DNA from: Azolla caroliniana
Lineage: Eukaryota; Polypodiophyta
DNA length: 64,000 bases
Assembly: GCA_043228905.1 (NCBI GenBank)
Contig: JBHGNT010000022.1
Span: 5,270,001 to 5,334,000, forward strand
Direction: 5' to 3'
The first letter of the stretch is position 1, and each line of letters starts with the position of its first letter. This document shows positions 1 through 8,600 of the stretch, piece by piece. The notes below the pieces were generated by a model. The model was not told where the DNA came from. It worked only from the letters and a program-made list of their open reading frames with translations, and did no database searches. The translations under genes and the position numbers were made by a program.

Positions 1-2580
1 TCCATTTGAAGTGGATGGTCGGAGGGTACGTAGGGTGAAGTTCGTCCCGGTGTCGGACTATGGAGTGCATCTGACAGCTCTCGCAAGTTGTCACGAATCG
101 ATGCACGTCCCGGTATAGTCCCGGCCACCAGTACTTCCCCTTTATCTTCTCGAACGTGGCCCAAGTTCCACGGTGTCCGGCCCAAGGGCTGTCGTGGTAG
201 GCCGTCAGCAGCTCCTCCTGTTCTTCCTTCATCGCCACCACCCGGAGCGGAGCGCCGTCCCTCTTCTTCGGGTGCTTCCATAAGTATCCGTCCCGGAGAA
301 AGAATCGGTAAGCTTTCTTCTGGATCCGGTTGGCCTCGTCCTTCGTCCATGACGCATCCGGCGTCATTGTCCTCAAGAATCCACCGATCTGGAGCCACTC
401 GCCGTCGTACTTGCTCTCGTCGAAGTCGTTAAGTGCCGGAGTGCTCGTCCCATCGGTCGTCACGTTCGCCGCCTCGAAGAAGTCCACGCCGACTTCTTCG
501 TCCTCTGAAACCATGCCGCCCTCGTCATCAAACCTCGCCCTCAAAAGCATGTCGGCCATGGCGTTGTCCTTTCCGGAAATGTGTCGTATCTCTGGGTCTA
601 GGGACTTGATGTACGCTATCCACCTGAGCATCGCCAGGTCCGGTGTCGCGCATCCGGAAACCATGCCAAGAATCGGCAGGCAATCCGTCCCGATAATCAC
701 TTCTGTCCCGATCAGGTAGTCTTTGTCCGCCTTTACTGCCGAAACGATACTCCAGAGTTCACGTTTAACCTGGGCGTACCCTCGCTGTCGCTCACTGAGG
801 ACCTTAGCGCCGAATCGGATCGGGAACCGGGTGTCGTCCTCGTCTTCTTGGTTGACGACCCATCCGATCCCGGTCGGGCTCGTATCCACCGTTATGTATA
901 CCGGGGTACCCTTCTCGTAGACAGCCTTCCGGAGCGCCGGAGCTGCCGCAAGAGCCTCCTTCAGCTTCCGGACCGACTGCGTGTGCTCGTCTCGCCACTC
1001 GAATTTTCGCCCTTTTTTCAGCAACCCGTATAGCGGCTCCGCAACGTGGGCGTAATGTGGGATCCATATGTGGTAGAATGCGCATGCCCCCAGGAACCTC
1101 CGAACTTCCGTAACCGAGCTACAGTCGGTCTTCATCACGGAGATGGCTTCTACCTTTGCCGGAGACGGCTTCCGGCCATATGGTCCACATAGATGCCCGA
1201 CCACCAGGATTTCTGATTGCCCGAAGGCCGATTTCTCCTCGGAGAAGGTGAGCCTAGCATCCTCTAGCCTTTGTAGCACCTTCTCGCAGTCGTCGATGTG
1301 TTTCTCCACGAATCGCCGGCATCCGTCCGGCCCGACTGTCTTGTCCTTCTCCTCCACCGGGCACCCCTTAATCGGGATGTCGTCCAGAAATGGCATGGTG
1401 ATGTCGGGGATGCAATCCCTCAGTACCTTGTTCATTGCATTTACCATGTGAGCCACCGAGTTAGTCCCTCCTTGTGGCAGGGTACACATTCGCACTAGGC
1501 CGAGGGGAGTTCGCATCGTCGTAATGTCTCTGCTCTCCACGGCTAGCTGGAACTGGTCGTACCCTGAGTACAGATCACCGACCGAGTAAATCGACCTTCC
1601 GGCAAAGGCCTCCGCAAACTCGTCTATGGTTGGTCTGATTCCTGCGTTTCGAATGGTCACTCTGTTGATCGGCTGCAGGTCTTGAATGAAGCGCAACGTT
1701 CCGTTTTTCTTCGGTACGGTAAACCATCGGTTCGAGTACGGGACACTCGACGGTTCAAGAATGCCCATATCTACTTTCTGCCTCAATAGCTCCATCAACT
1801 TCGGGATGTGAGCTCTCGGTACCGGAATCGGCTTGAGATTCCACGGCACATGCGGTACCGTGAATATCACCATCGGCTCCACGATCGTCGGGTCTACGCA
1901 CCTGATCTCTTCCGGTGAGAATGCGAAGGCTTTCCTGTGCCTTCCGAGCATCCTCCGAAACCGGTCTTCCTCCGCCGGCAGTAGGAACCCGCCCCCACCG
2001 ATCTTGAGCTCCCGGAGCGTCCCGTCGGTGAAGGTGTGTCCTATGCAGGCCGGATCTCGTAAACTGGGGTTCGACGCAACCCCTCTGATCCGGGACTCGC
2101 TGCCCTCCGGTAAGGGTGCCGCGACTAGCCTTACCTTCCAGTCCACAGCCTTGTACTTGGTGCTAACTAGGGCCGTCCGATCCGACCCGAGCCCCCGACT
2201 GAAGTTCGCGATGACTTCGTACATCTCTTCGGAACATACCGGTATCGTCCGGTCTTCGTTAAGGTCTTCTCCGGCAACCTTCCTCAGCATCCCTAAGGTG
2301 TCGTCGAAGGAGACCGCCTCCACGGCTCCGCTAATTTCCTCGTCCGGGCCTAGAACTCCGCACGCTCGAAGTCGCTCTTCCGCCCTTGTCTTTTCTCGGC
2401 CAACGATGCCGACAATCATACACCCTCCGTTGTCGAAGAAGCAAAACCTCCTGCCTATCGTACAATCGTGGGGTCTTTCCTGAGTGTCCGGACTGTCTCG
2501 GCCCCACGCCTTGGCAGCCCTCTCTAAAAATCCTCCCGGTTCTCGCCACCGAGGGACTCGCGGTTTCTCTCGTGGTTCGG
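1..2580 (-). CDS. Ty3 element RT-RNase H-integrase (continues beyond window)
   Basis: Open without a stop from the overlap with protease to the left window edge, about 860 codons. RT: a VPKKNGTLRFIQDLQPINR segment near 1710-1650, DLYSGYDQFQLA, SRDITTMRTPLG, LPQGGTNS near 1470, and the catalytic FLDD at 1390-1379. The connection has the usual FLG box. RNase H: TVDTSPTGIGW (Asp at 886-884), an ELW motif, and TDCLP (Asp at 685-683), then ISGKDNAMAD. Integrase begins with an HHCC zinc module: His at 196-194 and 175-173, Cys at 85-83 and 76-74. The integrase catalytic core lies outside the window. No own ATG is placed because the frame is entered from the protease frame. The RT box ending IPIKG is unusual for a plant element. 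Confidence 0.92.
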
Positions 2581-3522
2581 CCGCACCGTCAAAAATTGCA
2601 CCGAATGGCACCCGTCCTGGCTTTTGACCCTCGCGTAGGCCGAACCGTTGTCCAGCACCTTGGTCTCTATTCTCGCCGCCGTGATGTATGGTTCCCCTAA
2701 TATGACCGGATGCGAGGACGTCTCCTGTACGAAGAAGTGCTGGTCAATCTCGACGTCGCCGATCTTTACTCGCACATTCGGGCAGGCCCCATGCAGTTCC
2801 TCGGTGGCGCGCGTCGCCGCACGTATCTTCCACCCGTGCTTGGTGTTGATCGGCCACTTCCCCTTCTTATAGAAGTCCATGAACATTAGGTTTATTTCCG
2901 AACCGTGGTCCACCAACGCCACCACCGGTTCCCGAACATCTCCGATCTTTACCGGGGTCTCCGTGGTCGCTCGGGCCCAGTGTGGCCTCGAATAGTGGCT
3001 CTCCGCCCACTCATCTTCCGGTTCCGTCTCCGTCGACAGTCTCTTCCGTTTCACCAAGTCTACAATGGAGTCGTGGAACTCCTTCTTGGCGATCCCTAGC
3101 ACCTCCCGTAATGACAGCTCCACTTTGTTGTCGAGGATCCGTTCTTCTAGGACCTTTTGTAGGTCCGTAGCCCTTTCTATTTCTATCCCCAGTCGGTACC
3201 CGCCCTTCCTGGGGTTATCTTGCGGGCCGGGCCCACCGGCATCGTTCCGTCGTTGCCCGGATCGGGTCTCGTACCGTTGTGAGGGCCCGGCCGCTCCTGC
3301 TTTCCCCACTCGTTTTTCTTCTACCAGAGCCTCGTAGTTCCGGCAAGCGGCTTCTACGAAGCCCGTCTTCTCTTCGACCGGATCGCTCCACCCGGTTATT
3401 TCCCGGACCCGTCTCTCAGCGCGGTCCGTTTCATCTTTCCTCAGCCGCGCTCCGGCGAGGCCTTCCAGCATTGCCAACCAGAAACCGTCTTTACTCTCCT
3501 TTCGGGCCTCGCTGCCCCCGAC
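2524..3522 (-). CDS. Ty3 element protease region (in frame with gag after one UAG)
   Basis: About 330 codons in exactly the gag frame, starting directly after the gag TAG. There is no ATG for the first 18 codons, which fits expression as a Gag-Pro fusion by readthrough better than independent initiation. An aspartic protease motif, VDHGSEINLM, lies around 2910-2881 (D, then G-S, then hydrophobics), and a LGEPYI motif follows about 95 residues later, as expected for retropepsins. Upstream is a basic and acidic linker of about 170 residues. The frame ends at TAG 2526-2524. The RT frame is offset by -1 and already open for at least 170 nt before this stop, so a -1 frameshift in the overlap would give Gag-Pro-Pol. 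A five-T run lies just before the stop. Confidence 0.8.
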   Translation of the reverse strand, partial: VGGSEARKESKDGFWLAMLEGLAGARLRKDETDRAERRVREITGWSDPVEEKTGFVEAACRNYEALVEEKRVGKAGAAGPSQRYETRSGQRRNDAGGPGPQDNPRKGGYRLGIEIERATDLQKVLEERILDNKVELSLREVLGIAKKEFHDSIVDLVKRKRLSTETEPEDEWAESHYSRPHWARATTETPVKIGDVREPVVALVDHGSEINLMFMDFYKKGKWPINTKHGWKIRAATRATEELHGACPNVRVKIGDVEIDQHFFVQETSSHPVILGEPYITAARIETKVLDNGSAYARVKSQDGCHSVQFLTVRPNHERNRESLGGENREDF

Positions 3523-4602
3523 CTAAATACCGGCTGACGCTGAGTAGTGGATGACCTCCACGTGTCGGGCCGCTGCCTCTTCCATCAGTCTCTTCATACC
3601 TCCTCGCCCGTCGTTTCGGCTCAGGGCCCTCCTGGTGTCGCCAGCGTGCACCCGGCCTTCCCACAGGTACACCACCCGGTTTCTCAACGCCTCTGCGAAA
3701 TCGCCGCAGTCCTTCCGAATGTGGCTGACCTCGTCGCACCACATGCACCTGTTCCCCGTTGCCGGCCGTCGGTCACGAGCCGGTTCGCCGCCTTCCCTTC
3801 GAGTTTGGGCGATCTGGAGATCCTTTATCGCCCGCGTCAACTCCTCTAGTGCTGCTCCTCCGGACGAGCCATTGACCATGCTGGTCGAAGCCGGACTGGT
3901 TTCGGGCCATTCCCGGGTTTCTTCCCTTCGCACTTGCGGCGCCGGTTCAAGCCTCCTTGCTGTAACAGCACCCGCACCGGCCGCCCCGTTGTCAGCCCAT
4001 TCTCGCCATTTGTCGAAACGGCCACAGACTCTCTTAACCGCAGCGCAGTCGGTCGTCAACCCGTCTTCAGTTTCCAGCAAGGAGCCGACTTGATCCCGGT
4101 CCCGCTCGTCCACCGACTTGACGAACAGTAGGACCCGGCTCGTATCCAGGATAGTTCGGTCAAGCGCCGAAAGGCGCGCAAAGCGTTCTTCGAACTCCCG
4201 GAGGAGTGCCGACGCGTTTCTTCCTTTGCCGGGGGACTCCACCCATTCCATGAAGTCCCGTTTCGAAAGCCGGAGCGCGTCGTCCAGCCCATATTTCTCT
4301 AGGAGTCGGCCTTCGAACTCCTCCCAGGTACGACTCTCCGCCCGTACCTCGAGCACCTCCTCATGGATGCTCGGCATCGCCACTCGAGGGAACCCGGCAA
4401 GACGCCTCTCTTCCGGAATGTGCCGCATCAGCATTTCCGCCCCGTAGGACGCCAAATACCTCGTAGCATCCTTTCCACTAAAACGGCCGATCGTACTGAT
4501 GACCGCCTCAATGGCTCTGTCGAGGGCACCGGTGCCCTCGCGTGTGCTCAATATCCGATCCACGGCCGAAGCCATGGCCTCTGCAAGATCCGACCCCTTC
4601 AT
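3523..4602 (-). CDS. Ty3 element Gag
   Basis: Structural protein that would package element RNA in virus-like particles. The open frame extends upstream to 4869, but that part is translated from a GA microsatellite and looks like leader, so I prefer the ATG at 4602-4600, giving about 359 residues. Near the C terminus is one CCHC zinc knuckle (C-x2-C-x4-H-x4-C, CMWCDEVSHIRKDC). The middle is charged and helical in character, as in retrotransposon gag domains. The frame ends in TAG at 3525-3523. The same reading frame continues immediately after this TAG into the protease region with no other stop, so the TAG may be read through or may be a mutation. A start further upstream, between 4602 and about 4690, cannot be excluded. 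Confidence 0.85.
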   Translation of the reverse strand: MKGSDLAEAMASAVDRILSTREGTGALDRAIEAVISTIGRFSGKDATRYLASYGAEMLMRHIPEERRLAGFPRVAMPSIHEEVLEVRAESRTWEEFEGRLLEKYGLDDALRLSKRDFMEWVESPGKGRNASALLREFEERFARLSALDRTILDTSRVLLFVKSVDERDRDQVGSLLETEDGLTTDCAAVKRVCGRFDKWREWADNGAAGAGAVTARRLEPAPQVRREETREWPETSPASTSMVNGSSGGAALEELTRAIKDLQIAQTRREGGEPARDRRPATGNRCMWCDEVSHIRKDCGDFAEALRNRVVYLWEGRVHAGDTRRALSRNDGRGGMKRLMEEAAARHVEVIHYSASAGI

Positions 4603-4709
4603 CTTCTGCTCTTCTGCCGCCTCTTTCACGTTGGGTTCACCAAATATGTCGAGGTATTCCTCGCGGATGCGTGGATTGAGGCGGGACCTCGGGGGTCCTG
4701 TACCGAAGA

Positions 4710-4712
<3 letters not shown>

Positions 4713-4747
<35 letters not shown>
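4713..4747. repeat. (GA)n microsatellite in Ty3 leader
   Basis: About 17 GA units just upstream of gag on the minus strand (CT repeat in the sense transcript). Translated, it gives the serine-leucine run at the start of the extended gag frame, which is why I did not start gag there. Confidence 0.95.
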
Positions 4748-4749
<2 letters not shown>

Positions 4750-4924
4750 CACTACGTGCGAGCGTAGATTCACAGGGACACGGCCCTTCGACGCAAAAAC
4801 GCGAGTGGGACAGCGACACAGAAAGACACGAAAGTATGTATGTATTGACAAGACAAACAACAAGAACACGAAGACTACAAAACACGAAGTCGGTTACAAC
4901 CGAACAGGCCGGCGAACAGATGCC

Positions 4925-4929
4925 GATAC
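4925..4929. repeat. Target-site duplication GATAC (left copy)
   Basis: Matches the 5 bp directly after the 3' LTR at 10449-10453; 5-bp duplications are usual for copia integrase. Confidence 0.95.
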
Positions 4930-4989
4930 TGTTGGGATTTCGGTCCCTCCGGATGGGATGTCCGGAGATGAATGACGGCAAGCCCGGTT

Positions 4990-5150
4990 GCGGTTACGGA
5001 GCCGGATGATGAAGACCCCGGCTACGGTGCCGGATGATGAAGACCCCGGCTACGGAGCCGGATGATGAATACCCCGGCTACGGAGTCGGATGATGAATAC
5101 CCCGGCTACGGAGCCGGATGATGAAGACCCCGGTTACGGAGCCGGATGAC
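4990..5150 (+). repeat. 28-bp minisatellite in copia-A U3 (about six copies)
   Basis: Unit core is TACGGAGCCGGATGATGAA. Starts at about 4994, 5022, 5050, 5078, 5106 and 5134, so the period is 28 bp. It is present identically in the 3' LTR from about 9810. Relatives elsewhere in the window carry arrays with the same kind of core but other periods. Confidence 0.9.
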
Positions 5151-5240
5151 GAATGTACCCGGAGGGAGATCCGGATGCGGGGACATATTTGTGAATATGT
5201 TTGCCAAGAGCCCTTGAGGCTATATTTGTAAATAGTCCGA

Positions 5241-5266
5241 AAGTCATATGTGTATAAATATGACTT
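5241..5266 (+). promoter_or_regulatory. LTR core promoter: TATA box inside an inverted repeat
   Basis: TATAAATA at 5253-5260 is enclosed by AAGTCATAT (5241-5249) and ATATGACTT (5258-5266), a 9-bp inverted repeat. The same layout is present in related LTRs at 13155-13180, 32964-32988 and about 57824-57850. Transcription would start about 30 bp downstream and run rightwards. Confidence 0.75.
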
Positions 5267-5635
5267 AGGGCAAACAGTTTAAGTTGTTGCTCATTTTCTG
5301 TTTTTTCACTGAGAGGAAGCAAAGTGAGAGCAGCCGAGAGAGAGATAGAGCGCGAGAGAGACGAAGAGGTAGACGCCTCTGTGTATTTCCGCCGCCTGTG
5401 GCGAGGACAGCGAGCTCAAGGTCGTTGCCTTGCAGCTCGCCATTGTATATTTCTCTGTGCATAGTTTGGTTTGGAGTCTCGCACTCCCGTGGTTTTTCCC
5501 GTATAGGGTTTTCCACGTTAATTCCTGTGTATCGCGTCTTTCTCTGTATTTCCTATTTTTCTGCTGCATTGATCCGCGATTACTCGGTTGTGGCCGAGTG
5601 GTGAAGGTGAATCCAAGCGTTGATTCCCAACAAAC

Positions 5636-5647
5636 TGGTATCAGAGC
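5636..5647 (+). other. Primer binding site, initiator tRNA-Met
   Basis: TGGTATCAGAGC, three bases after the 5' LTR, is the standard complement to the 3' end of plant initiator tRNA-Met used to prime minus-strand DNA synthesis. Confidence 0.95.
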
Positions 5648-5661
5648 GACTGTTGCAGAAA

Positions 5662-8600
5662 ATGGAAGGCGGCGGCAGCGGGCAGCCGATGATGATGGTG
5701 CTGAATGCACAAAATTACGCCGACTGGAAGATCAAGATGGAGGACCTTCTGATTGTTCGGGACCTGTACGAACCGATTGACAGGTCGGAAATACCGAAAG
5801 GGGTACTTGAGTCGGAGTGGAAGCTCCTGAACCGGAAAGCCGTAGCGACGATCCGACAATACGTCGACGTGAGCGTCCTACAACATGTGGCAAACGACAC
5901 CAACGCATATGAGATGTGGAAGAAGCTGTCGGGCCTCTACGAGAGGAAGAATGCGTTGAACCGGACCTCCCTGATGAGGAAGATAGTGAATCTCAAGTAC
6001 CGGGACGGCGAGAGTATGGTGGAACACGTAAGCACGTTCATGGGATTCGTGAATCAGCTTGCGGCGATCAAGTTCCCGTTGGAGGATGCAATGCAAGCCA
6101 TCATCCTGATGTGTACACTGCCGGACAGCTGGGAGAACTTGGTGGTGACTCTCAGCACCTCCTGCACGGAAGACAACTTGTCCCTACAAACGGTAAAGAC
6201 AAGTATTCTAAATGAAGAAGCGCGTCGGAGAGATAAAGAACCGGCCTCCGACTCGAAGGCGCTGCTTACCGAATCGGAACGGGGAAGACACTGGAACCGG
6301 AGTCCGCAAAGACGGGAGAAGTCGGGGACCCGGTCGCAGTCAAGAGGAAGACCCACATGCTTCCACTGTGGGAAGCCGGGGCACTTTCGGAAGAATTGTC
6401 GGCATTACCGAAAGGACAACGGAGCCGACGACACGGATTCGAAGAAGTCACCGGAGAGAAACGGTGCATACCGGGGAGCCACGGACCGGAGAGGTCCGGA
6501 TCGGCGAGGGCAGGACCGGAAAGGAACGACGGCACTCGCGGCAAGTGAAGAGGAGATCATGCTCATCACCGAAGAAGGTGAACTAAACATTGCCGGCGAT
6601 GAGACGACCTGGGTGGTCGATTCCGGAGCGTCGTTCCACCTGACCCCGGAGAGAAGATACTTTTCATCCTACACAGCCGGCGAGCATGGCTGTGTTCGGA
6701 TGGGAAATGAAGGTACGTGCCGGATTGCCGGCATCGGAGACGTGTGGTTGACAACCCCGACCGGATGCAAAATGCTGCTGAAGGATGTCCGTCACGTTCC
6801 GGAGGTTCGATTGAACCTGATTTCGGCCGGGAGGCTAGACGATGAAGGCTACACAGGTAGCATCCGGAACGGCGTAATGAAGTTCAGCAAGGGGAGCCTG
6901 ATAGTGGCTCGGGCCCGGAAAGTCAACACACTGTACCTGATGAATGCCCGGTTATGTCCGGAAGAGCTGAATGTGGCAGCCGACACTGCCGGTGAGCTGT
7001 GGCACAAAAGACTGTGCCACATGAGTGAGAAGGGGATGAAGAGGCTTGCAGAAGACAACCTTATCCTAGTGAAGCATGTGCACCTGGAGAAGTGCACCGA
7101 TTGCCTGGCCGGTAAGCAGAACCGAACCTCCTTCCACTCAAGGCCACCGACGAGACGTAGCGCACCATTGGAGTTGGTGCACACTGATGTGTGTCAGGTA
7201 GAAACGAAGTCACATGGCGGAGCCCAGTACTTCGTGACTTTCATTGATGATCACAGCCGGAAGCTGTGGACGGCGCCGTTGAAGACAAAGGACCAAGTGT
7301 TGTCCGTCTTCAAAGAACTCCACGCGAGAGTGGAAAGAGAATCCGGCAAGAAGCTGAAAGCGATACGAGCGGATAACAGAGGGGAATACCGGGGGCAGTT
7401 CGCGGAGTACTGTCGCTCGAAGGGAATCCGGCTCGAGTTTACTGTGCCGAAGACGCCGGAACTGAACGGGCTGGCCGAGAGGATGAACCGGACCATAATG
7501 GAGAGGGTCCGGAGTATGCTAGCGCATGCGAAATTACCCAAGGGGTTTTGGGCTGAGGCGATGTCGACGGCGACATACGTGATAAATAGATCACCCTCAG
7601 TACCTTTGGACGGAGACACGCCGCAGAGAGTGTGGACCGGTAAGGAAGTGTCCTACCGGCATCTGAAGGTGTTCGGGTGTCTCGCATACGTGCATGTGGC
7701 AAAGGACCGGAGAGGAAAGCTAGATCCAAAGACCCGGCCATGCATATTCCTCGGTTACGGCGATGACGAGTTCGGCTACCGAGTATGGGACCCGGTCGAC
7801 AAGAAGATATTCAGGAGTCGAGACATCATCTTCATGGAGGACAAGACACTCGCCGACTGGGAGTCGGAGAAGAAGGTGAAGAGCTCCAAGTCGACCGGTG
7901 AGGATCAACTCTACGAGGAGCAGTCCCGACCGGCAAGAGACCGGTTAGCACTCGAGGATCCGGCCGAAGACGGTGAAGAAACAGGACCGGCCGAAGAAGA
8001 TGAAAATGATACCGGAACTGGCCCCGATCCCGAAATGGATTCGGATGAAGAAGAATCGGGAGAACCGGTTACCGAAGCTCCGGAACGGAGATATCCTCTA
8101 AGAGAGAGAAGGGCCCCCCGGAGATTTCCGGAACCAGAGCACGTGCTGCTAACCGACGAAGGGGAGCCGGAGAGCTTTGAAGAAGCAAAGCATGACACCC
8201 AGAGCCGCAGGTGGTTGAGTGCCATGCAGGACGAGATGGATTCCCTGCATGAGAACCACACATATGAACTTGTGGAGTTGCCGAAAGGAAAGCGGGCACT
8301 TCGAAACAAGTGGGTGTTCAAGCTGAAACCGGGAGATGCCGGAAACCCCCCGAGATACAAAGCCAGGATCGTGGTGAAGGGGTTTCAGCAGAAGAAGGGC
8401 GTCGACTTCGACGAGATATTTGCTCCGGTAGTGAAGATGACCTCCATCCGGACGGTGCTGAGCATAGCGGCAAGCATGGACCTCGAGGTAGAACAGATGG
8501 ACGTGAAGACGGCATTCCTTCACGGTGACCTCGAAGAAGAGATCTACATGCAGCAACCGGAAGGATTCGAGAAGAAAGGGAAGGAGCACCTGGTATGCCG

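Larger units (their letters stand above)
1..4929 (-). mobile_element. Ty3/gypsy-type LTR retrotransposon, internal region (3' part beyond window)
   Basis: Reading leftwards on the minus strand, the order is gag (zinc knuckle), aspartic protease, reverse transcriptase, RNase H and the start of integrase. This gag-pro-RT-RH-IN order is the Ty3 order. Every domain I could read is open, with no decay stops inside RT-RH-IN, so the copy looks recent. The element is cut by the window edge inside integrase, so its 3' LTR is not visible. On the other side its leader is interrupted by the copia-A element at 4930-10448 and resumes at about 10454; I could not fix its 5' LTR boundary. The RT catalytic box (F-L-D-D followed by I-P-I-K-G) differs from the usual plant Ty3 Y-L-D-D box and reminds me of a group I know mainly from basidiomycete fungi; that placement is inference. 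Confidence 0.9.
4930..5632 (+). repeat. Copia-A 5' LTR
   Basis: 703 bp, TG...CA. U3 carries a 28-bp minisatellite, then the A/T palindrome CATATTTGTGAATATG, then a TATA box within an inverted repeat. A GA-rich stretch and the rest of R/U5 follow, ending in TCCCAACA. By eye it is identical to 9746-10448. Confidence 0.97.

Noticed and set aside
1833-2483. Plus-strand frame of 216 codons over the Ty3 pol
   Set aside because: Antisense shadow of the RT-frame coding sequence, which carries clear conserved motifs.
3551-4975. Several plus-strand frames over gag
   Set aside because: Antisense to an intact gag with zinc knuckle; no recognisable domain.
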